This document shows positions 20,501 through 29,452 of a DNA stretch of 64,000 nt, one piece after another. The stretch lies in the NCBI GenBank assembly GCA_030849835.1, contig JASAOC010002107.1, forward strand, positions 1 through 64,000, read 5' to 3'. The first letter of the stretch is position 1; the number at the start of each line of letters is the position of its first letter. This DNA is from Herpetomonas samuelpessoai (taxonomy: Eukaryota > Euglenozoa > Kinetoplastea > Trypanosomatida > Trypanosomatidae). Under the pieces are notes generated by a model, which saw only the letters and a program-made list of their open reading frames with translations, had not been told where the DNA came from and did no database searches. The position numbers were made by a program, and so were the translations under genes.

Positions 20501-23500
20501 GTGGGTTCCACTCCCCACTGCTAGCCGCTGCTTTGAGTGCCGCCACTTCCGCGTCGAAGCGACCCGTTGCGGGCGTGGATGAAGTCCCTCGTCCGTTCGC
20601 TCGTATGCTGGCACAGCTACCCAGAAGCAACGTCACCCGGCGCAGTGCCTTCTCCCAGAACTGCCTGCCACAAGTATGGTGGCAGCCCAGGCAGTGCTTC
20701 CAGTACTCGATCTCCCCCAGTGCGGTGTGGTTATCAGCTCCATTCTCATCGCCGCTGTTCGGCAGGCGAGCCGTGGAAGCAAATACTTGTGCCGACCTGT
20801 TTTCCATGCCATCGGCCGTTCCAAAGGTGGCAACGACAGGGTCGTCGGCGATGTCCGACTGTGCGGTCGCAGCGGTTGTTTCCAGGGTTTCCACTCCTGG
20901 CGTTGCTGCCAGCGCCAGGCGCACGTATGCATCGACGACACTCAAGCGAAGCTGAAGATAGTTGAGGCATTGGGCAGCGGTGAGCCCGCGGGGGATCGCG
21001 TCCATGTACGTGTAGCCTGTGCGCTCCCCTTTGGAAACGGAGTCGGCCGTGTGCGTAGTCGCGGCAGCAATGGTGCGGGGTTCCGTGTAGCTTGGGGTAT
21101 AGCGCCGCTTCAGCGTCTCGCAGATGGAATGAAGCTGCCTGCGGTACTTTTTGAAACGTGACAAGTTCGACCGAACCGTTCGACTGAGGTGCTCGTGGAC
21201 GTCTACTTGCTGCCAGTGAGGGACGTGGAGCTGCATGGCGACATCGAAAAAATCATCGGGAGAGCGGCAACTACGGAGAATGTCAGGATGAAGCCCACGC
21301 AGCACGGAGCTTTTGGCTTCCCTGCTGTTACCATGTGATTCTGTGAGCCGCATGGCACGGGTCCTGGGGTCCGTATGATGGGACTTCCTGGTATTCTCCT
21401 CATTCGGTTGCAGCCCGTCAGCGAGGAGACAGAGACGGAGAATGTCTCCGTTGGGGGTCAACATGAAGACCCCTTGATGGTTGCCTTCCGTGAGCGACGG
21501 AGAGAAGCTCTCAGCGGCTGTGCGCAGCAGAACAGATCCAGGAGGCACGTAGCACGCCGCAAGTCTTTGGCGAAGGCGGACAGAGTGCACCTCCACCACC
21601 CCACGCTGGGGCAAGTGCACCACAAACAGGAGCATTGGCCGACCCAGCACCTTCCGGAACCACCACGTGAAATCCGCCGATCGGTAGCCCTTCAACACGC
21701 GCCAAACAACCCCGGTGTGCACGTCACTCAAGTAAATACGACCTGCGCCCGACGAAACGGTACTTTCGGCATAGAACGCGGCGAACTGCATGGACGGTTC
21801 GACACTAACCTTGGACATGACACAGTCGCCTTCGAAAAAGGAAACGCGGTTCTCTTGTGGCTTCTTTTCCAGCCGCTGAGGCAGCTCACGAGATGCTCCA
21901 GCGGCGCGATTGGCATCGCCGCTATTGCCGGATGTCGCACCGAACCACAGACTCCGCGCCATCCCTGCTACGAGAGACGTTACCGCTCGCACTGCTTTGG
22001 CGGCGGAGAAGGTGGTGCGCTGTGCCTCGAGCGGGTACAGAGCAAAGGCAGGGAAAGCCCCGCACGTTATCAAAGCGTCTGTAACCACGGCCTCCGGTGT
22101 TCCTTTTCGCAGAATCGCATCAAGCTCGTGGGGGGCGGCGGCCTGTGTGAAAAGGAAAGCAGCGTCTGTAACGCGAACACCTGCGGGATTGGTGTTTCGT
22201 GAGGCCAAGGACGAAGGCGTGGAGACCCCGGCGGCCTCTGCCCCCGTGCGCCACTCATTCTCAGAGACGTTGGTGACAGGAGTCAATGTGTAGATGTAGT
22301 CCACCATGGGGGCAACGCTTGCTGCGGGGCCGGCCACGGGGTAGGAGCTCAGTGTACTTGTGGGCGACCACTCCACAACAAAGTACGGCCGCTGTCCATC
22401 CTGACGATTCACCACAACGGAAATAAATGTGTCGAGAACGTTTCGCCCCAAATACACCACCTTCCCGCGTTCATGCACAACAAAGAGGCCGCTTATGCAA
22501 GACCCTGGAGCGACAAAGGACGACGTCATCGGGCCAGACTCTGGTATCGAAAGGTCCGGGTTCCACTGCTGAGCAGGATCCCCGCGCCGCTGCACCGCAA
22601 AACGCACAACCGCCTCGTTCTTTTTCGAACGGCCCAAACGAAAGGAGGGCGGGGAGGGCGTAGAGGGTGGGGCCGGGGCCGCCCCTGCCTCACCGCGGCG
22701 ACTCGCAGCAGGCGACGCAGGCTGTGAGCGGTGTCCTTCGCCGTGGACATCGCGTTCGCTGCCGCTGTGGTGGCTCGCGTCGTGGCGGGCATGGAAATCG
22801 TGGTGGTACTGGAACTGTGCCATGACCAAAATGGTGCCGCGAAGGGCGTTGCACACCATGACCGTTCCATTGCTTGTCCCAATGAACAAGTGGACAAATA
22901 CGCCGTCGAGGGTGGGCGGGGGCAGCTGCCGGCTGGTGCGCGCGCCCTCACCCAACGGACGCTCGTTCGCGCTTGACTCCGACGGATTCACTGGTGCCTC
23001 CGCTGGGATCATGGAAGCGCGTAGGCGGTTCGTGGCTGTCGAGGTGGCTAGCGGACTCGTTGCCTGACCACGCTCGCGCATCGCCGCGATAGGCGTACCA
23101 CCAGCGCTCCCTTTCACGGGGCCGTCAGTCGCAGGCCTGCCCACCCGTTCCACGACGAGCTCTGTCGTGGTGATGGTGCCTTCGTCCTCCTCCAGCACTT
23201 GGATCACGCGCGGTGCACGGAACGTCGCCAGGAGTGTCGGGGGCAGAATGGTGGTGGCGCCTGCACTCGCAGCGTCCGAGCCAGTGGAAGCAGGTTTGCC
23301 AAGCTCAATCACCACTTGATTCTTGGCCGCATTGACGCTGACAATAAGGAGCACACCGGGAAGAATCTCGACACAAGATGATGATGTGTTGAGTGGTGCT
23401 GGTGGTGCTGGGGAGGGGCCCATCGTCGTTGCGCCACTTCTGCTGTGGTCGTGCGTCGACTGAGGAGCCTCCAACGCACGGTGCACACGGCTGGTGCACA

Positions 23501-23519
23501 CGGCTTCAAGGGTAGCCAT
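17553..23519 (-). CDS. Rab3GAP regulatory (non-catalytic, RAB3GAP2) subunit-like protein, 1988 aa
   Basis: In other eukaryotes RAB3GAP2 pairs with RAB3GAP1 to activate Rab18 and regulate Rab3 in membrane traffic. The best match is the N-terminal beta-propeller-like region. About residues 585-660 carry GRIYLSDVHTGVVWRVLKGY, then a Trp-rich turn (DFTWWFRKVLGRP), LLFVVHLPQRGVVEVHSV and RLAACYVPPG. This is the order seen in RAB3GAP2: 'GRv.l.D...g..vR.wKGYRdA', 'R.fLviy.prRg.lEvW', 'R...f.v'. Earlier segments VFVHLFIGTSNGTVMVCNAL and SCISGLFVVHERGKVVYLG also read as propeller blades. The remaining ~1,200 residues are helical with long low-complexity inserts. The protein is longer than the human one (about 1,390 residues). 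Assignment is by pattern and moderately sure. Confidence 0.72.
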   Translation of the reverse strand: MATLEAVCTSRVHRALEAPQSTHDHSRSGATTMGPSPAPPAPLNTSSSCVEILPGVLLIVSVNAAKNQVVIELGKPASTGSDAASAGATTILPPTLLATFRAPRVIQVLEEDEGTITTTELVVERVGRPATDGPVKGSAGGTPIAAMRERGQATSPLATSTATNRLRASMIPAEAPVNPSESSANERPLGEGARTSRQLPPPTLDGVFVHLFIGTSNGTVMVCNALRGTILVMAQFQYHHDFHARHDASHHSGSERDVHGEGHRSQPASPAASRRGEAGAAPAPPSTPSPPSFRLGRSKKNEAVVRFAVQRRGDPAQQWNPDLSIPESGPMTSSFVAPGSCISGLFVVHERGKVVYLGRNVLDTFISVVVNRQDGQRPYFVVEWSPTSTLSSYPVAGPAASVAPMVDYIYTLTPVTNVSENEWRTGAEAAGVSTPSSLASRNTNPAGVRVTDAAFLFTQAAAPHELDAILRKGTPEAVVTDALITCGAFPAFALYPLEAQRTTFSAAKAVRAVTSLVAGMARSLWFGATSGNSGDANRAAGASRELPQRLEKKPQENRVSFFEGDCVMSKVSVEPSMQFAAFYAESTVSSGAGRIYLSDVHTGVVWRVLKGYRSADFTWWFRKVLGRPMLLFVVHLPQRGVVEVHSVRLRQRLAACYVPPGSVLLRTAAESFSPSLTEGNHQGVFMLTPNGDILRLCLLADGLQPNEENTRKSHHTDPRTRAMRLTESHGNSREAKSSVLRGLHPDILRSCRSPDDFFDVAMQLHVPHWQQVDVHEHLSRTVRSNLSRFKKYRRQLHSICETLKRRYTPSYTEPRTIAAATTHTADSVSKGERTGYTYMDAIPRGLTAAQCLNYLQLRLSVVDAYVRLALAATPGVETLETTAATAQSDIADDPVVATFGTADGMENRSAQVFASTARLPNSGDENGADNHTALGEIEYWKHCLGCHHTCGRQFWEKALRRVTLLLGSCASIRANGRGTSSTPATGRFDAEVAALKAAASSGEWNPHSHVQEKTKSFSSKDGGFCETMATAMRLPQRTSTDAASETHGEPGDDVIDAPPLDPVDLQEILPWFACGGDRVRFRREWVYQVEDHTNKDVMGRLADLYYGPRGLNVFMKRVEVASALGLDLADLATLTVAWIARRCADNGPLFWMSTSMGRLMFVMETLTPDAFLNAVRRFMIPLGDVREARDNGLMAAASLGCLCRALHGVLLCCAVKLSCGGMEDDDDRRDGFCTAVAQLVRMWTEARAIVQQQDADVKAKERSWWEAAEDLVPHPSSRQQPGQTLGAGDENIVGLRLAYLLPCSGGRDSGCDSAAPDSLESYLLRKRVKLHDASWQAEHQGHLSPQDQFLHNVLARKGVPAAAARLPVVDLCSVLISSGAELYIGANPPTSCFLTAFPWLKEHTWLPEVYTKLVIEPLKDAWNGVSPEKEVPHGATSSPRGGSARSEEADWVALVQSAVLVTGIAALQEAIRPFMEVTFTFCGTETVPDLNLFSQVCSTTTLPSSFSTAANSAPASAAVRGAGWLSGSRAHRDFLTSLSTLTNFVVSMAEKLLRDRGEMQRVLLIQSIAAAVFEDDGFVFPVIPGPLRRRLKVFMQLLGQDSPVLVDRLHRVQSFLALLLFFGNSGSMTLDGQPVDAGGLGGVRVPWSTLFGSSLSETFLLYPTASLTTPQGTPLKASKHGNNDQGQDTVNGLPLRGTAVPANMASVSFHNEALPDNEVAVRAMMTLARSFLAKCLAPGIALAALKDPGDPADPVVIARLMHADTKNSLGQLCSCFPGLCESVPDLPSLLVLDFVIKYACSPTSETVQRELLYIADRASVARVAAANLRALLSSCVKYCATMKRYYMEHHDKARFDAASQKMISVVHLLSDHCKQWIQRPGRDTQRRGSDVPTANASNATQSRFRHRPTAKDVVGDDHWVTQAEWEMMDRVVLNRLSLPSSNNLRGDFFELLFVLAQVSNEGKTFLPPDARALVGELPGVVDNLRRQL

Positions 23520-24224
23520 GCTAAAGAGTTGTTTGCTTGTCCGGTTGCCTCAGGGGGTGGAGAGGATGGTGAGAAGTCGGTGCGGGTACAAAGGAATTGC
23601 TTGAAATGAAAACGGAACGAATACGGTGGGCGATATATAAAAAAACTCGTCACAGCCTGGAATTTCGCTCGGATGTGGGTGTGCGCGTTGCAGCGCAGTC
23701 TTGCCGGGGTTCCGACCCGTATTAAAGAAAAGGCCACCACAATATCAAACCTTGATGAGGCGCAGAGAAGATGCGTGGAACGAGAGAGGGGTTTCTTGTC
23801 GTTGTTGTGCAGGGCTCACATCTCGACACAAAGACGGACAGTCTTCCATTTTTTAAAATTGGTTCTTCTTCTTTGTGTGCGATGCTGATGGCAATGTATC
23901 ACTTCACATGCGTTATTCGAAGAACACAACACAACACCTTGCTACCTTTTTTGATGCTGGCCATGTGTTGGTATTTGGGTACAGTATAATCATCGAGAGA
24001 AGCATTGCTAGAGCAATTTGAACCAGAGCACCTCTCCTCCTTTCCCCTTCACTTGAGTGAGTGGGCAAGGCACACGAAACACCTGTGAGGGAAAGAAAGA
24101 TGCCCATGGTATAACACATCTCCCGAATTGAGGAAAACGCACTTCACAGGAGCTTTCCCGATATCTGACTGTGCCTTCGTTTCTGCCGTGTGCGGGCCCT
24201 GCTGGCCACATTCTCCCGAGCCTT
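23520..24224. other. Intergenic region
   Basis: About 0.7 kb. The low end contains the pyrimidine tract and acceptor for the Rab3GAP2-like gene. The rest is probably the MscS gene's 3' UTR. No other gene is supported. Confidence 0.55.
23549..23550 (-). promoter_or_regulatory. Predicted spliced-leader acceptor AG for Rab3GAP2-like gene
   Basis: Minus strand CTTCTCACCATCCTCTCCAC continues CCCCTGAG. AG is the first after the tract and gives a 5' UTR of about 29 nt. Confidence 0.6.
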
Positions 24225-24779
24225 TCACTTCTTTTCACCAGACGGTTTGCCCTCTGCGCTGTTCGCGTGTGCCTTCCATTCCTTGGCAGCGAGCGGGTCC
24301 TGTTTGCCCTCAAACGGAGAGCCCCCCACGGGTGCGGCTGACGACCCTGTCTCGCCGTTCTTGGGGTTCTCCCAGAACACCACGGAATTGAGGATGAGGT
24401 TGTTGGGGACGTTAAGAATATAGTTCTTCTCGTTGCGGAGGTAGAGGTAGCGGGTGTCCCAATCCACAACCGTGCCGGAAACGGCTGCTGTGCCGGTGCC
24501 GATGGTCACCTTGTTGCCTTCCCGGAGGCACGGCTGGCCGGAGAGAGCGATGCTGGCGACGAAATTTGCGCCAAAGTCCTTGCACGCGAAGCCCAGCGTG
24601 GCACCCGTAACACCAGCCGCGGTGATAAGCGGGGTCATGTCGACGCCAATGGTGCCCAGTAGGGAAAAAGCGATGGCACCCTCCACGGTGAGGGCAGTCA
24701 CACGGCTCGCGATACTGCGCTGGCCAGGGTCCTTAATGAGGCCCGTGTTCTTGTAGAAGGAATTGAAGAAGCGCTTCAT
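24225..24779 (-). CDS. Small-conductance mechanosensitive channel, minimal MscS type (184 aa)
   Basis: An MscS-family pore protein that releases osmolytes when membrane tension rises; trypanosomes use such a channel in osmoregulation. From ATG at 24779 (MKRFFNSFYK), a first hydrophobic helix spans about residues 27-46. It is followed by the pore helix with small-residue pattern ITAAGVTGATLGFACKDFGA (about 52-71). The MscS beta-domain start is next, with GNKVTIG and GTVVDWDTRYLYLRN, then the family-typical VPNNLILNSVVFWE. The tail (about 140-184) is polar. The protein is shorter than E. coli MscS (286 aa), with two rather than three membrane helices and no cytosolic alpha/beta cage. An upstream ATG at 24866 would add 29 polar residues (MCDTNFIEPRHTLHRRTQD), which I consider 5' UTR. 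Confidence 0.9.
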   Translation of the reverse strand: MKRFFNSFYKNTGLIKDPGQRSIASRVTALTVEGAIAFSLLGTIGVDMTPLITAAGVTGATLGFACKDFGANFVASIALSGQPCLREGNKVTIGTGTAAVSGTVVDWDTRYLYLRNEKNYILNVPNNLILNSVVFWENPKNGETGSSAAPVGGSPFEGKQDPLAAKEWKAHANSAEGKPSGEKK

Positions 24780-25741
24780 TTCTTTTCCTTTGATGTTACC
24801 TTTGATTAAGTCTTGTGTCCTTCTGTGGAGTGTATGTCTGGGTTCAATGAAGTTTGTGTCACACACCTGTACAGCTTCCTCAGTGGCGATTCCGGAAGTG
24901 GCCTTCTCGGCAGCGGGTTGTTACAACACTGGTTTTCCGTTCTCTTCCGTTCTGGAAATCTCCAGAAATGTGGTGACGCGCCGGGTGAAGCAAAAATGAG
25001 AGAAAAACAAATGATCTTTCTTTTTATTCCTGTGCAGGGACGAGAGACACAACGGGAAGTGAAAATGTGTCGAAAAGATGAGCGACGCTGTGCTGTTGTT
25101 TCTTCCCAGCTGGACTCATTGAACACCATAGCATCACCTGTACACCGACCGAGAACTCGGAGGTTTACGCAAAGTACTCTTCGCAGAGCGCGGCACAGCA
25201 TTGAACGTTCAGCACAAACGAGAAATTCTCTGCGATAGCCGCGCACGCTACCTCGACAGTCGTTTTTTAGGTGATACGTCCTCGTTGTTCCTGCTCGTTT
25301 TACTCCTCATCACAAGCGCAGCCTTCGGGTGTCAAGGGTTCACAGGTTTGTTTTCTTTCGTGACATCAGGGGGCATTTCCCTCCTCGTCTTCCCCCCCGT
25401 TTCTTTTTCATCTATTTATCGAGTAGGATCATGGTGGACGAAGGTCCGAAAACACAGGTACGACTATCATATTTAATCATATATTATTAATTTTTTCATT
25501 AACAGGAAAGAAGAGAACATGTTAATTTGCGGCCAAGATGGTAGCCACTTGTCAGACACCATGGGTGGTGTGCGACAAGTGCTCTCGCTCCTCACGAGTG
25601 AAGCATACTGTCGGGCTTCCGCCTGTGAATGCAGAAAAGGACGGCGCGAGAGAAGTAGTAAAGACGGACGAGTTACCAATGGCTTATGAGAAACACGAAG
25701 AAAACACAAAGGAAAGGCACGTGAACGAGACGTCCAAGTGT
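24780..25741. other. Intergenic region
   Basis: Nearly 1 kb between the 47-aa gene and MscS. It includes an AT-rich patch near 25468-25500 (atcatatattattaattttt). No further gene is supported; the minus-strand frame 24806-25246 overlaps the MscS leader and looks random. Confidence 0.5.
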
Positions 25742-25885
25742 CTACAGACCAGTGCTGGCAGCGCCGGCGGGCTTGGAGGTCTGCTTGCTCACAATGGAGG
25801 CCTTGACCTTGCCGTAGTCGTCGCGACGGCGGCCGCTGGACCTAAGGAACTGCTGGTACTGGGCAGAGTTGGTGTCGTAGATCAT
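25742..25885 (-). CDS. Small conserved-looking protein, 47 aa, function unknown
   Basis: ATG at 25885, TAG at 25742-25744. It begins MIYDTNSAQYQQFLRSSG and continues with a basic patch (RRRDD), YGKVKAS, and a small-residue C-terminus ending STGL. I do not recognise it. The coding case rests on composition: about 40 of 47 codons end in G or C, with preferred trypanosomatid codons (CAG, AAG, GCC, GGC, GAC, TAC), inside AT-rich flanks where other frames are full of stops. A pyrimidine-rich stretch (CACCACCCTCCTTCC) ends in AAG directly before the ATG. No signal peptide or membrane segment is present. It could be a small ribosome- or complex-associated subunit. An unrecognised exon of something longer is less likely, since kinetoplastid genes rarely have introns. 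Confidence 0.7.
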   Translation of the reverse strand: MIYDTNSAQYQQFLRSSGRRRDDYGKVKASIVSKQTSKPAGAASTGL

Positions 25886-26456
25886 CTTGGAAGGAGGGTG
25901 GTGAGTAAAGGGGCTGAATGTCGCAAGTGGAATCGAAGGCTATAGGATACCGTAATAAACCTGGGGAGAGCTAGAAACTTTTGGTGCCGAAACGAACGTC
26001 GTTAGAAGAAGGCAAAATCGAAGGGTACAAGAGGATCAAGTGAGGACATTGTCGTTTTGTGCGCACACACAGACTGTTGTCTTTTTCCGGTGCCGAGTGA
26101 GCATTCCCCCCTCCGTGGCTGACGTCTCCTCTTCTGCTGCAAATCAAAGATTGTGTCACCTCGTAGAGCGCGATCCACCAACGTGTTTGTTGCTGCTGTG
26201 GTGCGTCATGAGAAGCAGGAGCAGAACGGTGAAACCGCACACTATTTTGTGTTTCCGGGCATCAATTATTGTTCTTTTTTTAAATTCTTTCTTACCCCTC
26301 TTAGAGGGGCGTTAATCGAGAATGTGGTACTCAACCCATTTAGTTCACAGTCCGTCATGTTAGTAACAGGATGTCGGCGCGAATTCATCCTCCCCCGCAA
26401 AAGGGAAGCAGAGGTACGTCCACACTACTGCTCCCTCATTCGCGGTGATATGAGCG
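25886..26456. other. Intergenic region
   Basis: About 570 bases between TRM6 and the 47-aa gene. It should hold the TRM6 3' UTR and the small gene's trans-splice signals. Nothing else is recognised. Confidence 0.5.
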
Positions 26457-27857
26457 TCACTCCTTGCGCTCTTCCTTTGGACAGGGTTCATCTGCAGGGC
26501 TCGGAGAGGGTTCGTCTTCACGACTTCGCTTCACCGTATTCTCGGCGGGTGTGGGCTTTGCAGCACTCGCGGGAGCGGGTACAGCTGACGTGCGCGGACG
26601 CGCGTTGGGGTTCGGTTGTACCTTGATAGCGGTGAGCAGGTAGCCTGCCGCGGTACTCATGTTCACCGTCGGGTGCGTGCGCTGCGGTAGCACCTGCTGG
26701 TATCGGTACCACGTCTCCGAGATGCGGATGTTAACGCAGTCGTGGCGCAGCTGCAGGAAGAGTCCCGTGAGGTCCTCGAGGAATGGGCTGTACAGCACGA
26801 CGTGCCCGCCCAGCGCCAGGAACGGCATCAAGTCCGCCAGTGCCCGTTCGGGGTGCTCGTCATCGGCGATGATGAGGGCATCTGCGGGGGTCTGTGTCAG
26901 CATCTCGTGAGCCTCGAGACCTTTCAACCACAGGGAAGGGCCTTCCTGGTTTCCACGTCGCTTGCCTTCGCCTTTTTCCTTCTGAAGTTGTTGACGTGCT
27001 TGGGCGAGCTCCTCCTCCTGAGGGGAGAGGTCACAGGTGCCATGGAGGAAGCCCTGGTTGCGCGGGATGGCCGACCACCGCTCCTTCACCCGCTCCACAC
27101 CCAGCTGGCGAGCAGGAAACAGGTTGGGCTGGCAAGACTTGTCGAGCACCTGGTAAACATGGCCGGTGTCCCCCAAACGCGTGAGCAGGTAAGCCGCGAG
27201 CAGTCCATTTGTGTGATCGTAGCATAGGACGCGACTGCCCTCGTGAACGTTGCTGAGGTGCAGGATAAGGGCAATGGTGTCGGCGCGAAGGCGCAGGTTG
27301 CGGGATTCCTCGGGCTGCGCGTCGGAAGGGTTGATGGTCGGGAAGTGAAATTCTGCCATTGCATCTGGATGCACGCGGTCCACCTTGAAGTACGTGCCAT
27401 ACTTCTTCTGCTTCTTCTTGAGATACTTCTCCTTGGAAAACTCTGTTTTGCTATGGAAGGTCGTGCTATTCTCTGTCAGCTCGTTCAACAGTGCGTCAAT
27501 GCCCTTTTCGGCGCGAATGGCAGCGATTTCTTCGGCTGTGAGAAGCTGATTTTGGTTGTTATCCACAAGGTTACGGTTGTCCTTGGACTGGACTGCGTTG
27601 CCGTTGTCGTCTTGCACTTCGGAGACGTCCAGGTCAGGGTACGCGTCCGTAGCGACAAATCGTTTCGTCGCGTGGTCCAGTCGTACAGCTTCGCCGAATC
27701 GCATCCCGATAAGACTATCGATCGCAGCTGTACCCGAGCGACCAAAGCGCATCTTGAGCTCCTTTTTGACCTCCGTGATGCGTGTCGCGCCGCCGCCAGT
27801 GATGACGACGTAGTCGCCCTCCTTGATGAGTGCAACGTCCGAAGAGGTGGCCGTCAT
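26457..27857 (-). CDS. TRM6: tRNA (adenine-58-N1) methyltransferase non-catalytic subunit TRM6
   Basis: TRM6 (Gcd10) pairs with the catalytic subunit TRM61 to make m1A58 in tRNAs, needed for initiator tRNA-Met stability. The frame opens at 27869 on a TTG; the first ATG is at 27857 (MTATSSDVALIKEGDYVV), giving 466 residues. Family features are the N-terminal IKEGDYVVI, then KMRFGRSGTAAIDSLIGMRFGEAVRLD, and near residues 133-160 the TRM6 segment KTEFSKEKYLKKKQKKYGTYF. A Rossmann-like half follows (GSRVLCYDHTNGLLAAYLLTRLGDTGHVY) without the SAM-binding motif of TRM61, as expected for the non-catalytic partner. NIRISETWYRYQQVLPQRTHP near the C-terminus is also typical. The tail is Lys/Pro/Glu-rich. 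Confidence 0.94.
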   Translation of the reverse strand: MTATSSDVALIKEGDYVVITGGGATRITEVKKELKMRFGRSGTAAIDSLIGMRFGEAVRLDHATKRFVATDAYPDLDVSEVQDDNGNAVQSKDNRNLVDNNQNQLLTAEEIAAIRAEKGIDALLNELTENSTTFHSKTEFSKEKYLKKKQKKYGTYFKVDRVHPDAMAEFHFPTINPSDAQPEESRNLRLRADTIALILHLSNVHEGSRVLCYDHTNGLLAAYLLTRLGDTGHVYQVLDKSCQPNLFPARQLGVERVKERWSAIPRNQGFLHGTCDLSPQEEELAQARQQLQKEKGEGKRRGNQEGPSLWLKGLEAHEMLTQTPADALIIADDEHPERALADLMPFLALGGHVVLYSPFLEDLTGLFLQLRHDCVNIRISETWYRYQQVLPQRTHPTVNMSTAAGYLLTAIKVQPNPNARPRTSAVPAPASAAKPTPAENTVKRSREDEPSPSPADEPCPKEERKE

Positions 27858-28391
27858 CGTGGGTACCAAAGAGCTTCCGTATTGGTGCCCAGGTGTTGGT
27901 CTGCGACAGAAGATAACCCACTAGAAAAAGTTTCTGACGTATCAGACGTGGTGCGCCCGTACTACAAACAAAGACGCCAACACAGCTTGGGGATAACCGA
28001 ATGGCACGCTTGTGCTTTGGAAGAAATCAAGAACGGAAAATGGTTCGTTGCCTCATGTGAATATGAAGTTAGCAGATAATCAGGAAGAGAACCGCCCAAG
28101 ATACGGTGTTGTCCTCACCTTGGTCCTAGGAATGAGTTCATCGCTTTGCCATCGCGGGAAAGTCACTCAGGGTGGAGGACCCAAGCCTGTTGGGTGATGA
28201 GTTACGCGCGGTTCTTCTTTGCATAGATTCAAGCACAGTGTCGGTTTGAAAGAGGTCTTTTTTTTTTTTTTTTTTTGCGTGTGTGTACTGTCTTGTGATG
28301 ATTTACATGTGCTTGAAAGAACAACACAAAGCAAGAAGTTGTGTCGCGATGAAGCCACACGAGCAACGGGTGCGCTAGAGACTCTTTGAAG
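27858..28391. other. Intergenic region with T19 tract
   Basis: About 530 bases. The low end has a 19-base T run on the + strand (28258-28276), so the transcript carries A19 about 115 nt after the LRR gene's stop. The high end has the acceptor for TRM6. No gene is seen. Confidence 0.6.
27901..27902 (-). promoter_or_regulatory. Predicted spliced-leader acceptor AG for TRM6
   Basis: Minus strand CTTTTTCTAGTGGGTTATCT continues TCTGTCGCAG. The CAG here gives a 5' UTR of about 43 nt; the earlier CTAG is an alternative. Confidence 0.45.
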
Positions 28392-29072
28392 TCACGAGGT
28401 GAGTAGCTTGCGCAGCTCACGCTCTTCCGTCGTCGCGACAAGCAGTTCTTTAGAGACCCCCTCCAACGAGGCCATCGCTGTCTCTAGATCGTTTCTACCC
28501 CTTCTGTCTCCTTCTTCTGCACCACCACCTGTACCATCGTTGTCGCCACCTCGAAACACACGTCCATCGATCCAGCGAACAGACGGAAGCATGTCGTTCA
28601 TCATGGCGTGGTAGGCAGCGGTCTCCGCAGCGGTTCTTCCACAAACAGGATTGTCAAGAACGAACGGTGCCCCATCCACCATGATGGAACGAATCAGACG
28701 CACTTCAGTGAGATGGGGTAGCGTTGCGAGAGGGGATAATGAGGCCTTGGTTTTCAACATATTGCCTTCCAGGTAGATGTGTTGCAGGCTCTGACAGGCT
28801 GCCAAGTCTGAAATGTCCTCCAACTGATTTTCAGCGACATTCAGCCATTCTAGCTGCTTACAGCTGCCGTGCTCAACGGCTTCTCGAAGGCCTGCAAGAG
28901 ACTTCAATTTGTTTTGGCCAATGTCTAGTGCGGTGAGGGTGACGCAGCGCAGGAGGGCTGAGCCTAGGCTCGTGAAACCCGCTGACTTGAGCGTGACTGC
29001 GTAGACGAGTTCAATATCATACTGGCGGCTTCTCGCGAGGATGTCGCCCTCTGTCAGGGTTCCAGGGTCCAT
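28392..29072 (-). CDS. Leucine-rich repeat protein, LRRC61-like (226 aa)
   Basis: Starts MDPGTLTEGDILARSRQYDIEL. SDS22-like leucine-rich repeats follow: LTALDIGQNKLKSLAGL, LEWLNVAENQLEDISDLAAC and LQHIYLEGNMLK, at about residues 48-110. An LRR cap comes next, with FVLDNPVCG and MLPSVRWIDGRVF (about 140-175). Cap, length and N-terminal 'L...I...S..f.le.v..l.L.' segment fit the LRRC61 type, found mostly in ciliated organisms. The role is unclear; a protein-protein interaction part of flagellar or cytosolic complexes is inference. The C-terminal 50 residues (GGDNDGTGGGAEEGDRR) are charged and flexible. Confidence 0.85.
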   Translation of the reverse strand: MDPGTLTEGDILARSRQYDIELVYAVTLKSAGFTSLGSALLRCVTLTALDIGQNKLKSLAGLREAVEHGSCKQLEWLNVAENQLEDISDLAACQSLQHIYLEGNMLKTKASLSPLATLPHLTEVRLIRSIMVDGAPFVLDNPVCGRTAAETAAYHAMMNDMLPSVRWIDGRVFRGGDNDGTGGGAEEGDRRGRNDLETAMASLEGVSKELLVATTEERELRKLLTS

Positions 29073-29452
29073 GTTGTCTGAATGGCGCCCTCCTCTGCTA
29101 TAGAATGGAGAGGTCTACCTAGGGGGACCAAGTCTCTTGACAACAAAAGAGCGTGATAAGGAGGAAGATGGGTGAAAGTCAGAAGAAGTACAACCGCTGT
29201 AGCAGTGAAACCAGCCATATGCACCAGAGATTTGTAGCTGTTGGATTGGGGAGTCCTCCCTTCCGGAGAGGAGTATGCCTTCTACTCGCCCCCACCGCGT
29301 TCTTATACGGTTGGGCACGACATGTTGCCGTGAGGACTCTGCGTCACCTCTAGAAGACACGGTTGACCTAATGCTCGATTCCTTCCTTTGTGTGTTTAAC
29401 TTCCACATTTTTGTTTTTGTTTTCGCGCTCTCTTAGGGAAAGCTACTGTTTT
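29073..29452. other. Intergenic region
   Basis: About 380 bases between the 1988-aa gene and the LRR gene. Nothing beyond the expected UTR sequence is recognised. Confidence 0.5.
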
